A stretch of DNA of 64,000 nucleotides from assembly GCF_023634065.1 (NCBI RefSeq), contig NZ_JALKCV010000002.1, positions 124,001-188,000 of the forward strand. Direction: 5' to 3'. The notes beneath the pieces were generated by a model. The model saw only the letters and a list, made by a program, of their open reading frames with translations, did not search any database and was not told where the DNA came from. The DNA is from Microbulbifer litoralis. Lineage in GTDB: Bacteria; Pseudomonadota; Gammaproteobacteria; Pseudomonadales; Cellvibrionaceae. The translations under genes and the position numbers were made by a program. Positions 34,209 to 42,958 of the stretch are shown piece by piece; positions within the stretch are counted from its first letter, which is position 1, and each line of letters starts with the position of its first letter.

Positions 34209-34985
34209 ATGCGGGTTAATTCCTATCTATTGCCGGTCTTTGTCAGCCTGCTGCTCCACGGGCTGCTGATCGCTGTACTCGGCTTCGGCTGGGAGGCGAC
34301 CAAGGAGCCCAAGCGCACCATGCCGCAGTTTGTACAGGCGAAGCTGGTCACGGTCGATGCGACGGTGAAGAAGAAACAGGCGCCAAAGAAGGTCGACCTG
34401 CGCGAGAAGCGCCGCCAGCGGGAGCTGGAGCGCCAGCGCCAGGCGGAGGCCGAGCGCGAGCGCCGCGCCGCGCTGGAACGCAAGAAAAAGGCGGAGGCGG
34501 ACAAGAAGCGCAAGGCCGAAGCCGAGCGCAAACGCAAGGCGGCCGAGGAAAAGGCCCGTCAGGAGAAAGAGCGCAAGGAGCGGGAGCAGAAAGAGCAACT
34601 GGAGCGCGAGCGCCAGAGTGCTTTTGACGAGGCGCTGGAGGATGAAGAGGAACTGCTCGACGCGCGCGAGGACGCCCAGGCGGTGATGTCCATCGCCCAG
34701 GCAATCCAGCAGCGCATCGAGTCGGTATGGAACCTGCCGCCCAGCGCGCGCAATGGTATGGTCACCGAAGTGCAGATCAACTTCGTGCCCACCGGGCGCG
34801 TGGTGGCCACCAACATTGTCGAGGGGAGCGGCAATGCGGCACTGGACCGCTCGGTGATCAACGCCGTGCGCAAGGTGGAAGTGTTCCCCGAAGTGGCGGA
34901 CCTGGCCCGCGAGGAGCCGGCACTGTTCGAACGCGAAGTACGTACAACCCGATTGATTTTCAGAGTCGAAGGCCTGCGCCAATGA
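34209..34985 (+). CDS. tolA: TolA, Tol-Pal energy-transducing protein
   Basis: A 258-residue protein with an N-terminal membrane anchor (LLPVFVSLLLHGLLIAVLGF), a long charged helical domain II (about 55-145) rich in Lys, Arg, Glu and Ala, and a C-terminal domain III (about 160-258; IESVWNLPPSARNGMVTEVQ, then ALDRSVINAVRKVE) that contacts Pal, TolB and the outer membrane. Domain II is much shorter than in E. coli TolA (421 residues), as in several marine genera. Its stop overlaps the tolB start by 4 bp. Confidence 0.96.
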   Translation: MRVNSYLLPVFVSLLLHGLLIAVLGFGWEATKEPKRTMPQFVQAKLVTVDATVKKKQAPKKVDLREKRRQRELERQRQAEAERERRAALERKKKAEADKKRKAEAERKRKAAEEKARQEKERKEREQKEQLERERQSAFDEALEDEEELLDAREDAQAVMSIAQAIQQRIESVWNLPPSARNGMVTEVQINFVPTGRVVATNIVEGSGNAALDRSVINAVRKVEVFPEVADLAREEPALFEREVRTTRLIFRVEGLRQ

Positions 34986-36280
34986 TCAAAAAACTCAAGT
35001 TGTTCCTGATAGTCACCATTGCCAACTGCCTGCTGGTCGCGGCCGCGCAGGCGCAGTTGGTGGTGGAGATTTCCGGGGATGTCCAGAACCCGACACCGAT
35101 CGCCATCTCGCCGTTCGCCTGGTCTGGCAGCGGCGTACTGTCCGAGGATGTGTCGGAGATTGTCTCCGCGGACCTGCGCCGCAGCGGCCTGTTTGCGCCG
35201 GTGCCGCGGGAAGACATGCTGTCTTTCCCGAAAACACCGGAGGATGTGGTGTTCCGGGATTGGCGGATACTGGGAACCGAATACGTCGTTACCGGTCGTA
35301 TGGAACCCCAGGCGGGCGGCTACCTGCTGACGTTCGACCTGACGAACATCTTCGGCCAGAGCAAGGTGTTCACCAAACAGGTTCGCGGCAGCAGCCAGCA
35401 GCTCAGGGATATCGCCCACCGCGCGGCGGACGAGATCTTCGAGGCGATCACCAATATTCGCGGGGCTTTCTCCACGGAGATGCTCTACGTGCAGGAGACG
35501 ACCCGCAACGGCCGTCCCAGCTACGCGTTGATGCGCGCGGATATCGACGGCGCGCGCGCGCGCGAAGTGCGCCGCTTCGACCAGCCGGTGATGTCGCCGA
35601 TGTGGTCACCGGACGGCCAGGAAGTCGCCTATGTGTCCTTCGAGACCGGCCGCCCGGCGATCTTCCGCGAAAACCTGCGCACCGGGGCGCGCCAGCAGTT
35701 GACCAACTTCAAGGGCATCAACAGCTCGCCGACCTGGTCGCCGGACGGAACTAAACTGGCCATGGTGCTTTCGAAAGACGGCAATCCGGAGATCTATGTA
35801 TTGGATCTGAACTCCGGCAAGTTCACCCGGATGACGCGGCACTTTGCCATCGACACCGAACCGAACTGGATGCCGGATGGCAAATCACTGGTTTTCACCT
35901 CAGATAGGGGAGGTAAGCCACAAATTTACGAATTGACCCTTGCCACCGGTCAAGTGGACCGCTTAACCTTCGATGGCGACTACAACGCTAGACCGCGGGT
36001 GTCGCCGGATGGGAAAACGCTGGTCATGGTTCATCGCAGCAGGGGGGTATTCACGATTGCGACGATGGATATCAAGTCTGGCAGAATGCGTGTCCTCACG
36101 GAGACGAGCTTGGATGAGTCCCCCAGTATCGCACCGAACGGCGCCATGCTGATGTATGCCACCAAGCGGGGAAACAAGGGAATTCTGGCAGCGGTATCGC
36201 TGGATGCCGGTGGTAAGTACAACCTGCCGTCCCAACGGGGGGATGTTCGCGAGCCGGCGTGGTCGCCATACTTTGATTGA
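34982..36280 (+). CDS. tolB: TolB, periplasmic beta-propeller of the Tol-Pal system
   Basis: A 432-residue protein with a signal peptide (FLIVTIANCLLVAAAQAQ), an N-terminal alpha/beta domain (about 25-165) and a six-bladed WD40-like propeller with repeated 'SPDGxxxAxVS' strands such as MWSPDGQEVAYVS and TWSPDGTKLAMVLS. It binds Pal competitively with TolA. The start at 34982 overlaps the tolA stop; a longer frame starting inside tolA lacks a signal peptide. Confidence 0.97.
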   Translation: MIKKLKLFLIVTIANCLLVAAAQAQLVVEISGDVQNPTPIAISPFAWSGSGVLSEDVSEIVSADLRRSGLFAPVPREDMLSFPKTPEDVVFRDWRILGTEYVVTGRMEPQAGGYLLTFDLTNIFGQSKVFTKQVRGSSQQLRDIAHRAADEIFEAITNIRGAFSTEMLYVQETTRNGRPSYALMRADIDGARAREVRRFDQPVMSPMWSPDGQEVAYVSFETGRPAIFRENLRTGARQQLTNFKGINSSPTWSPDGTKLAMVLSKDGNPEIYVLDLNSGKFTRMTRHFAIDTEPNWMPDGKSLVFTSDRGGKPQIYELTLATGQVDRLTFDGDYNARPRVSPDGKTLVMVHRSRGVFTIATMDIKSGRMRVLTETSLDESPSIAPNGAMLMYATKRGNKGILAAVSLDAGGKYNLPSQRGDVREPAWSPYFD

Positions 36281-36394
36281 CTTTCTTGGAGTGTGAGGGG
36301 TGCTCGTTCGATCGTGGCTTTTGCCCGCGGCGGGTATGGATTCAGACAAAATATCTTTCAGGATTTTTTATAACACTAAATAGCGGAGTTGCTT

Positions 36395-36877
36395 ATGTTG
36401 AAATCAGTAAAAACTGGCCTGGGTTTGGCCTGTGTCCTGGCGGTAATGGCCGGTTGTTCCAGCACCGATACCGATGACAGTGCACAACAGCAGATGACCC
36501 AGCAGCCCCAGGAGCCGGTCGTGGAAACCCCGGCGGAGCCGGTGGAAGCCACACCGCTGGACAATGTCGTTTACTTCGACTTTGACCAGTCCCTGCTGAA
36601 GCCGTCCACCCGCGAGCTGCTGATCCAGCACGCCGATCGCCTGCGCGACTCCAGCGCCAGCGTGCGCCTCGAGGGCCACGCCGACGAACTGGGCACCCGC
36701 GAGTACAACCTGGCCCTGGGTGAGCGCCGTGCCAACGCCGTGCGCGACTTCCTGGTGCTGCAGGGTGTAGACGCCAACAGCCTGGAAGTGATCAGCTACG
36801 GTGAAGAGCGCCCGGCCCAGAACGGTTCCAGCGAGAGTGCCCGCGCCATGAACCGCCGCGTTGTGATCGTAAAATAA
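36395..36877 (+). CDS. pal: Pal, peptidoglycan-associated lipoprotein
   Basis: A 160-residue outer-membrane lipoprotein. The lipobox VMAGC places the lipidated cysteine near residue 21. A Gln/Pro/Glu-rich linker leads to an OmpA-like domain (about 55-160; YFDFDQSLLKPSTRELL, then LEGHADELGTREYNLALGER) that binds diaminopimelate. The ATG at 36395 with GGAG upstream is preferred over a TTG two codons earlier. It follows tolB by 114 bp. Confidence 0.96.
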   Translation: MLKSVKTGLGLACVLAVMAGCSSTDTDDSAQQQMTQQPQEPVVETPAEPVEATPLDNVVYFDFDQSLLKPSTRELLIQHADRLRDSSASVRLEGHADELGTREYNLALGERRANAVRDFLVLQGVDANSLEVISYGEERPAQNGSSESARAMNRRVVIVK

Positions 36878-36894
36878 TCGTGTAAGCTGCCAAC

Positions 36895-37764
36895 ATGGCT
36901 TTGACGATTAAACAGATCGCGATTGCCGCAGCCACACTGGCTGCGGCGTCGCCCGTATTCTCACAGGCGCCGATTGTCGACCTGTCGAACGACAGTGAGC
37001 AGCAGTCGGCGTCCTCATATCCGGATTCCGCCAGTTCGTCGTATCCGGATTCAACCACCTCCGAACCCGCCTACCGCGACACCCAGCTGGCGCGGGCTCC
37101 GGCCGCGCAGCGCCCGCGGGCCCAGGGCAACCAGCAGGCCGATGCCTACTACCAGATGCAGGTGTTGCAGCAGGAAGTCCAGGAGTTGCGCGGTGCGGTG
37201 GAAGAGCTGCGCCATGAGGTCAAGCGCCTCAAGCAGCAGCGCACCGATGACTACATGGACCTGGACCGCCGCATTTCCCGCCTGTCCGGCAGTGCCCCCG
37301 CCGATGGCGCGCCTGGCGATGGCGGGGAAGAGTCGGGTGACAATGGCCTGTCCAGCCCGTCACAGCCCGCTGCCAGCGAGCCGGCGGCGGCCAGCGAAGA
37401 CGAGCGCGACCGCTACCAGGCCAGCTTCGGCCTCGCCCGCGAGGGCGATTACGACGGCGCCAGCGCCGAGTTCAGGAAGCTGCTGGAGGATTACCCCGAG
37501 GGCCGCTATGCGCCCAATGCCAACTACTGGCTGGGTGAGATAGCACTGGTGCAGGGCAATCTGGAAGAGGCGCGCCAGTGGTTTGTGTCCCTGCTGGACG
37601 GTTATCCCAATTCCACCAAGGTCTGGGATGGCCGCTACAAGCTCGGTACCGTCTACCACCAGTTGGGTGAGGAGAAGAAGGCCCGCGATCTGCTGGAGCA
37701 GGTCGCCGCCAGCGATGCCCGCGCCTCGGGCCTGGCCAGGAAGTACCTGGAGCAGAACTTCTAG
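36895..37764 (+). CDS. cpoB: CpoB (YbgF), Tol-Pal/peptidoglycan coordination protein
   Basis: A 289-residue periplasmic protein: signal peptide (QIAIAAATLAAASPVFSQ), a low-complexity Ser/Pro stretch, a coiled-coil trimerisation segment (about 80-125; YYQMQVLQQEVQELRGAVEE) and three C-terminal TPR motifs (about 165-285; YQASFGLAREGDYDGASAEF, then YWLGEIALVQGNLEEA). In E. coli CpoB links TolA to PBP1B activity. It is the last gene of the operon and is followed by a terminator. Confidence 0.93.
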   Translation: MALTIKQIAIAAATLAAASPVFSQAPIVDLSNDSEQQSASSYPDSASSSYPDSTTSEPAYRDTQLARAPAAQRPRAQGNQQADAYYQMQVLQQEVQELRGAVEELRHEVKRLKQQRTDDYMDLDRRISRLSGSAPADGAPGDGGEESGDNGLSSPSQPAASEPAAASEDERDRYQASFGLAREGDYDGASAEFRKLLEDYPEGRYAPNANYWLGEIALVQGNLEEARQWFVSLLDGYPNSTKVWDGRYKLGTVYHQLGEEKKARDLLEQVAASDARASGLARKYLEQNF

Positions 37765-37826
37765 GGGCCCGGGCCGGTCCCCAGTCCGGCCGCTGGTTTT
37801 TTGACCACAAAAGCTCTATGATCCCG

Positions 37827-37858
37827 CGCCCGGGTGGCACAAGCCGCCCGGGCGTTTT
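37827..37858 (+). terminator. Rho-independent terminator after cpoB
   Basis: A GC-rich stem, cgcccggg...ggc with gcc...cccgggcg around acaa (37827-37854), followed by TTTT. It ends the Tol-Pal operon 62 bp past cpoB and only 15 bp ahead of the queE start, so it could also attenuate read-through into queE. Confidence 0.8.
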
Positions 37859-37872
37859 CTATTGTGGTGGCA

Positions 37873-38532
37873 ATGACTGACTTGACCGCGGAGTCGCTCC
37901 GCATCACCGAAATTTTCTATTCCCTGCAGGGAGAGGCGCGGGAATCCGGCTACCCGACGGTGTTCGTGCGCCTGACCGGCTGCCCGCTGCGCTGCACCTA
38001 CTGCGATTCCGAGTACGCCTTCCACGGCGGTGAACGCATGACTCTGGCGCAGATCCTGCAGCAGGTACAAAGCCATCCCGCGCGCCACGTCTGTGTCAGT
38101 GGCGGTGAGCCGCTGGCGCAGCCCAACTGCCTGCCGCTGCTGACCGCGCTCTGCGATGCCGGCTACCGGGTGTCGCTGGAGACCGGTGGCGCCATGCCGG
38201 TGGAGCAGGTGGATCCGCGGGTATCGCGGGTAGTGGACCTGAAAACCCCGGCCTCCGGCGAGCAGCACCGCAATCGCATGGAAAACATCGATGCGCTCAA
38301 CGAGCGCGACCAGGTCAAGTTCGTCATCTGCGACCGCGCGGATTTCGACTGGGCCAGCTTCGCCGTCGACCGCTACCGGCTGACCGAGCGGGTGGGCGAG
38401 GTGCTGTTTTCCCCCAGCTACGAACAGCTCAAGCCGCGGCAACTGGCCGAATGGATCCTCGAGGCCGGCCTGCCTGTGCGCATGCAACTGCAGATGCACA
38501 AACTGCTCTGGGGCGATATCCCGGGAGTGTAA
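37873..38532 (+). CDS. queE: QueE, 7-carboxy-7-deazaguanine synthase
   Basis: A 219-residue radical-SAM enzyme of queuosine synthesis. It converts 6-carboxy-tetrahydropterin to 7-carboxy-7-deazaguanine. The cluster-binding CxxxCxxC is in TGCPLRCTYCDSEY, preceded by the family segment IFYSLQGEARESGYPTVFVR; SGGEPLAQ is the SAM-binding GGE motif. The start at 37873 is supported by the family N-terminus (LRITEIFYSLQGE); the frame extends further upstream only through the cpoB terminator. queC follows 69 bp downstream. Confidence 0.95.
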   Translation: MTDLTAESLRITEIFYSLQGEARESGYPTVFVRLTGCPLRCTYCDSEYAFHGGERMTLAQILQQVQSHPARHVCVSGGEPLAQPNCLPLLTALCDAGYRVSLETGGAMPVEQVDPRVSRVVDLKTPASGEQHRNRMENIDALNERDQVKFVICDRADFDWASFAVDRYRLTERVGEVLFSPSYEQLKPRQLAEWILEAGLPVRMQLQMHKLLWGDIPGV

Positions 38533-38553
38533 GCCGCAACCCGAAAGAATGAC

Positions 38554-38577
38554 GCCCTCTCCCACCGGGGAGAGGGC
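38554..38577. repeat. Perfect hairpin between queE and queC
   Basis: Ten-bp arms gccctctccc / gggagagggc around a 4-base loop, with no T tract. It resembles widely dispersed intergenic hairpins and may stabilise the queE-queC transcript. Confidence 0.6.
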
Positions 38578-38601
38578 CCGGTACTGATTCACGAGGAAAC
38601 A

Positions 38602-39279
38602 ATGACTACGCAAAAAGCTGTTGTCCTGCTGTCCGGCGGCCTGGATTCCGCCACCACACTGGCGATGGCCCGCGCCGAGGGTTTCGAATGCTACGCGCTG
38701 GGGTTTGACTACGGCCAGCGCAGCAGCGCCGAACTGATGGCCGCGCAGCGGGTTGCCGCGGACCTGGATGCCCGCGAGCACAAGGTGGTACAACTCGACC
38801 TGCGCGCGATAGGCGGTTCCGCACTGACCGACGACAGTATCGATGTGCCCGAAGAGGAGACCAGCGGTATACCGGTCACCTACGTGCCGGCGCGCAACAC
38901 GGTATTCCTGTCCATCGCCCTGGGCTGGGCGGAGGTACTGGGCGCACAGGATATCTTTGTGGGCGTCAACGCGGTGGACTACTCCGGCTATCCGGACTGC
39001 CGCCCCGAATATGTCGAGGCCTTCGAAAAAATGGCCAACCTGGCCACGCGCGCCGGCGTCGAGGGGCACAGGCTCCATATCCGCGCGCCGCTGATGGACA
39101 TGACCAAGGCCGACATCGTCCGCCGCGGTACCGAATTGGGAGTCGACTACAGTCTGACAGTATCCTGCTACCAGGCACAGCCGGATGGCGCTGCCTGCGG
39201 CCGTTGCGACAGCTGCCGCTTGCGGGCCGCCGGTTTTGCCGAGGCCGGGCTAGCGGACCCGACCGTCTACGCGGGCTGA
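38602..39279 (+). CDS. queC: QueC, 7-cyano-7-deazaguanine (preQ0) synthase
   Basis: A 225-residue ATP-dependent ligase-like enzyme that turns the QueE product into preQ0. The N-terminal PP-loop [15 protein letters not shown] binds ATP; the C-terminus has the zinc site formed by [37 protein letters not shown] and [20 protein letters not shown] are typical family segments. Co-located with queE, so the window supplies two consecutive steps of queuosine synthesis. Confidence 0.96.
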   Translation: MTTQKAVVLLSGGLDSATTLAMARAEGFECYALGFDYGQRSSAELMAAQRVAADLDAREHKVVQLDLRAIGGSALTDDSIDVPEEETSGIPVTYVPARNTVFLSIALGWAEVLGAQDIFVGVNAVDYSGYPDCRPEYVEAFEKMANLATRAGVEGHRLHIRAPLMDMTKADIVRRGTELGVDYSLTVSCYQAQPDGAACGRCDSCRLRAAGFAEAGLADPTVYAG

Positions 39280-39353
39280 TCGGGGCAATTGTGCGGCCTC
39301 CGGTCGCGGGAGGCTAAGCCCTTAAATTAGCAGGATTTTTTTGGCGGCGGGTA

Positions 39354-39381
39354 TTGTCTTTTGGAAATAGATCCGTAAGAT
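39354..39381 (+). promoter_or_regulatory. Probable promoter of the tRNA-Lys pair
   Basis: A -35-like ttgtct (39354-39359) and a -10-like taagat (39376-39381) are separated by 16 bp, about 28 bp upstream of the first tRNA. The match is moderate. Confidence 0.45.
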
Positions 39382-39409
39382 ACGCAGCTCCTCACAGCGA
39401 GGCATCAAA

Positions 39410-39485
39410 GGGTCGTTAGCTCAGTTGGTAGAGCAGTTGGCTTTTAACCAATTGGTCGCTGGTTCGAATCCAGCACGACCCACCA
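39410..39485 (+). tRNA. tRNA-Lys (TTT), copy 1
   Basis: A 76-base cloverleaf with encoded CCA. The acceptor arm gggtcgt pairs with acgaccc, the D arm contains agctcagttggtagagc, the anticodon loop is cttttaa (anticodon TTT, lysine), and the T arm contains ggttcgaatcc. It closely matches E. coli tRNA-Lys. It is identical to the copy 96 bp downstream. Confidence 0.98.
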
Positions 39486-39496
39486 TATTCCGGAAA

Positions 39497-39520
39497 GGGC
39501 CGCCAGTGGCGGCCCTTTTT
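39497..39520 (+). terminator. Terminator-like hairpin between the two tRNA-Lys genes
   Basis: An 8-bp perfect stem gggccgcc / ggcggccc (39497-39504, 39508-39515) with a 3-base loop and five T residues. It could terminate transcription after the first tRNA, leaving the second copy dependent on read-through or its own promoter. Confidence 0.75.
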
Positions 39521-39581
39521 GCTGGTCTGGCACCGGCATTGCTTTTCAATGCCAGATCAGTATGATGCGCTCCTTCTTCAA

Positions 39582-39657
39582 GGGTCGTTAGCTCAGTTGG
39601 TAGAGCAGTTGGCTTTTAACCAATTGGTCGCTGGTTCGAATCCAGCACGACCCACCA
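39582..39657 (+). tRNA. tRNA-Lys (TTT), copy 2
   Basis: The same 76 bases as the copy at 39410, including CCA. The spacer between the copies is unrelated to flanking DNA except for the first few bases after CCA (ccatat), so the duplicated unit is essentially the mature gene. Confidence 0.98.
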
Positions 39658-39801
39658 TATTTCCTTCCCCTGTCCGTCCTGTTCACCGAATGGCCCCGGG
39701 CTGTCTCTCCGCTGACTTACACTTGACGGTGGCGATGGCGGGCTGCAACAGTCGCGTCACAAAAGGCTATAATGCGCGCTTTTCCGCTAGTGGTAGATAG
39801 C

Positions 39802-40860
39802 ATGACCGAGAAGTTGGTTCCCACACAAAACACCGATTCCCGCGATATCGTGCAGGCGCACCTGGCCGAACCGGCGGTGCACCAATACAGTGAAGAGGAG
39901 CTACAGCTGTGGCGCGAGCGTATCAAGCGACTGCTCAAGGAGCAGAACGCGGTGCTGGTGGCCCACTACTACACGGACCCGCTGATCCAGGCGCTGGCCG
40001 AGGAGACCGGCGGTTGTGTGTCGGATTCGCTGGAGATGGCGCGTTTCGGCGCCGAGCACCAGGCGGATACCCTGATCGTCGCCGGGGTCAAGTTCATGGG
40101 CGAGACCGCCAAGATCCTGACGCCGGAAAAGCGCGTGCTGATGCCCACCCTCGAGGCTACCTGCTCCCTGGACCTCGGCTGCCCACCGGAGGAATTCTCC
40201 GCCTTCTGCGACGCCAACTCCGACCGCACGGTCGTCGTCTATGCGAACACTTCTGCCGCGGTCAAGGCCCGCGCAGATTGGGTAGTGACCTCCAGTATCG
40301 CGCTGGACGTGGTGGACCACCTGGACGAGCAGGGCGAGAAGATCCTGTGGGCGCCAGATAAGCACCTGGGCAGCTATGTGCAGCGGGAAACCGGTGCCGA
40401 TGTACTGCTGTGGAACGGCGCCTGTATCGTGCACGAGGAGTTCAAGGCCAAGGGGGTTTCCGACCTGAAGGCCCTGTACCCGGACGCGGCGGTACTGGTG
40501 CACCCGGAATCGCCGGCGTCCGTGGTGGAGCTGGCGGACGTGGTGGGTTCCACCTCGCAGATCATCAACGCGGCCAGGACCCGGCCGGAGAAGCGTTTTA
40601 TCGTCGCCACCGACCAGGGCATCTTTTACAAGATGCAGCAGCAGTGCCCGGACAAGGAGCTGATTGTCGCGCCGACGGCCGGCGCCGGTGCCACCTGCCG
40701 CAGCTGCGCCAACTGCCCGTGGATGGCGATGAACTCCCTGGAAAACCTGTGCGGGGTACTGGAGCGGGGCGACAACGAGATACTGGTGGACCCGGACCTG
40801 GGCCGGCGCGCGATGATTCCGCTGCAGCGGATGCTGGATTTCCGCAAGCCGTTAGACTGA
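39802..40860 (+). CDS. nadA: NadA, quinolinate synthase
   Basis: A 352-residue [4Fe-4S] enzyme that condenses iminoaspartate with dihydroxyacetone phosphate to quinolinate in NAD synthesis. Cluster cysteines are visible in [21 protein letters not shown] and the C-terminal [30 protein letters not shown] and [12 protein letters not shown] are typical substrate-site segments. I chose the ATG at 39802; a frame open from 39772 adds ten residues not typical of the family. Confidence 0.96.
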   Translation: MTEKLVPTQNTDSRDIVQAHLAEPAVHQYSEEELQLWRERIKRLLKEQNAVLVAHYYTDPLIQALAEETGGCVSDSLEMARFGAEHQADTLIVAGVKFMGETAKILTPEKRVLMPTLEATCSLDLGCPPEEFSAFCDANSDRTVVVYANTSAAVKARADWVVTSSIALDVVDHLDEQGEKILWAPDKHLGSYVQRETGADVLLWNGACIVHEEFKAKGVSDLKALYPDAAVLVHPESPASVVELADVVGSTSQIINAARTRPEKRFIVATDQGIFYKMQQQCPDKELIVAPTAGAGATCRSCANCPWMAMNSLENLCGVLERGDNEILVDPDLGRRAMIPLQRMLDFRKPLD

Positions 40861-40918
40861 ATGCGGGCAAACCTGCCGGGAGCAGACTTGCACAGCCGGA
40901 GGCTGCCCGCGTAGCGGG

Positions 40919-40940
40919 TGAGGCGCAGGGACGCGCCTCA
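40919..40940. terminator. Hairpin between convergent nadA and the BepA-like gene
   Basis: A perfect 8-bp stem tgaggcgc / gcgcctca around a 6-base loop, in the 95-bp gap between the two converging stops. It lacks a clear T tract, so it may be a dispersed palindrome rather than a strong terminator. Confidence 0.45.
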
Positions 40941-40955
40941 TGAATACGGAATACC

Positions 40956-42437
40956 CTACAGCTCTTTCGCTTCCTGCTGCATCTTCAGTACATCCTTCAG
41001 CCGCTGCTCCAGGATCGCGTGGGTCTGGTAGTCGTTCTTGGTCAGGCGGATACCGTGGCGCAGGTGCTGGGCGGCCTTGTCGAAGACGCCGTTCAAGATG
41101 TAGTACTCGGCGCGCGCCTCGTGCACGCCGACGATATCGCCGGCCAGGCCGTGGGTTTCCGCCAGCAGGTACCAGACCGACGGATCCTTGCGGCGGGTGC
41201 GGCTGTGCCTTTCCAGGATACGCTCCGCTGTCACATAGTTGCCGGCCTTGAAGTGGGCGTTGGCCAGGCCCATGGTCAGCGCGTGATCGCCGGGATTCCT
41301 GTCCAGTGCGGACCGCAGGCGGTCGGTGGCCGCATCGTAGGCGTGGCGGGTGATGTCGACATCCGCCCGCGCCAGTATGTAGGCATTCTTGTCCGGTCGC
41401 GCGTCCAGCAGCGGCTGCAGGGTCTCCAGTGCATTGTCGGGCTTGCCGGCGTCGATCTGCGCCAGCACCAGGCCGTAGCGGGCCGCTTCCTCGCTGTCAT
41501 TGATACCGCGCAGCTCCGCCTGGAAGCGCTTGACCGCCTGCTGCGGCGTGGCTTCGGCCCTGACCCGGATACGGGCGCGCATCAGGTGGTAGTCGAGGCT
41601 GTCGGTGGTTTCCGTGTCCGGCATACGGTTGGCACGCAGCCTGGCGTCGGCGATACGCTTTTCGGTTACCGGGTGGGTGAGCAGGAATTCCGGCGGTCGG
41701 CGGTAGTAGCGGGTGGCCCTGAGCATCTGCTCGAACATCTCGCCGGCCGCCTCCGGGTCGCGCCCGGACTTGGCCAGTGTCTCGATGCCGACCCGGTCGG
41801 CTTCCTGCTCATTCTGGCGCGAAAAGCGCAACTGGCTGTCCAGGGCCGCGGCCTGGGTTGCGGTCATGGCGGCGATACCGGCATCGCCGCCGGCGGTGGC
41901 GGCCAGAACCAGCGCGCCCAGCATGCCCGCCAGGGTGGGAATGGTGCTGTTGCGCTGCGCTTCCAGGGAGCGCGCGTAGTGGCGCTGGCTCAGGTGGCCC
42001 AGTTCGTGCGCGACAACCGACGCGAACTGGTCTTCGTTCTCGGCAAACAGGAACAGGCCGGTGTGAATCCCCATGACACCGCCGGGGACGGCGAAAGCGT
42101 TCATGGTTTCGTTGTTGACCACCACCACGTCGATGGCCTTGTCCTCCAGCGGGCTGTACTCGGCGAGGCTCTTGACCGTCTTTTCCACATACTGCTGCAG
42201 CAGGGCGTCGTTGGAGGTGGGCACCTGGCTGCGGAACATGCGCAGCCACATCTGTCCCAGCTCTTTCTCCCGCGCGTGGGAGACCACGCCGCTGGTGGCA
42301 TCGCCCAGCTCGGGCAGCCGTATCTGGTCGTCGTCCGCCAGCGCTGCCGGCGGCACACTGCCGAGCAGCAGCCCCATGCCCAGCGCGGCCAGGCCGCCGC
42401 CGAGGCGTCGCCGGAGCCGGCGCAGGGGGCTGTTCAT
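40956..42437 (-). CDS. bepA: BepA/YfgC-like M48 metalloprotease with TPR domain
   Basis: A 493-residue periplasmic protein. The start at 42437 gives an arginine-rich n-region and hydrophobic helix ending PPAALADD; an ATG 15 bp upstream is also possible, and no ribosome site decides. The M48 zinc motif is VVAHELGHLSQRH, with the third ligand expected in QNEQEADRVG. The C-terminal half (about 310-490) is a TPR array. In E. coli BepA degrades or helps assemble LptD and BamA at the outer membrane. The layout and length (E. coli 487) match. Confidence 0.88.
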   Translation of the reverse strand: MNSPLRRLRRRLGGGLAALGMGLLLGSVPPAALADDDQIRLPELGDATSGVVSHAREKELGQMWLRMFRSQVPTSNDALLQQYVEKTVKSLAEYSPLEDKAIDVVVVNNETMNAFAVPGGVMGIHTGLFLFAENEDQFASVVAHELGHLSQRHYARSLEAQRNSTIPTLAGMLGALVLAATAGGDAGIAAMTATQAAALDSQLRFSRQNEQEADRVGIETLAKSGRDPEAAGEMFEQMLRATRYYRRPPEFLLTHPVTEKRIADARLRANRMPDTETTDSLDYHLMRARIRVRAEATPQQAVKRFQAELRGINDSEEAARYGLVLAQIDAGKPDNALETLQPLLDARPDKNAYILARADVDITRHAYDAATDRLRSALDRNPGDHALTMGLANAHFKAGNYVTAERILERHSRTRRKDPSVWYLLAETHGLAGDIVGVHEARAEYYILNGVFDKAAQHLRHGIRLTKNDYQTHAILEQRLKDVLKMQQEAKEL

Positions 42438-42679
42438 TGTCAGGTCGATCATCGGTTGTTTACTGCTCGGTCGGTTCCGGGGAGATCTCTGGGACAACTC
42501 TATGGCAACCTCAGCGAACTGTCGAGGTTTTGACCAGTGCGGCGAGAAAAGGTTCTCGGAAACGGTCGCCTGCGGTCACGGCCCGCCGGATAAATTTGCG
42601 CGGCGCTTGAGCCGGCGCGGATTCCCGCCGAACATACGCGCTATAATGCGCCGATCGATAGAAAGTGACCGCGAAGCCA

Positions 42680-42940
42680 ATGACAGTATCCGCCGCCGAT
42701 CGCGAGCCCGACTGGGAGGGTGCCGCCACCGTGGATGCCCGCGGCCTGTCGTGCCCGCAACCACTGTTGGCCATGCGCCGGGCGCTGCGGGAGTACCCGG
42801 CCGGCACGCTGCTGTGCGTGCTGGCCACGGACAGCGGCTCCTGGCGCGATTTTCACAGCTTCGCAGTACTGGGCGGCCGCCCGCTGCTGCGCGCCGAGCG
42901 CGGCGGAGACTGTTACCGCTACTGGCTGCGGGCCGGATAA
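42680..42940 (+). CDS. TusA-like sulfurtransferase family protein
   Basis: An 86-residue protein of the TusA/SirA fold. VDARGLSCPQPLLAMRRALR contains the conserved Cys-Pro pair; TusA cysteine relays sulfur in tRNA thiolation, but divergent paralogues have other redox or sulfur roles. An upstream in-frame GTG at 42665 is an alternative start. The gene is divergent from the BepA-like gene and 18 bp ahead of the transporter gene, probably co-transcribed with it. Confidence 0.82.
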   Translation: MTVSAADREPDWEGAATVDARGLSCPQPLLAMRRALREYPAGTLLCVLATDSGSWRDFHSFAVLGGRPLLRAERGGDCYRYWLRAG

Positions 42941-42958
42941 GATGAGAATGCCGAATTT

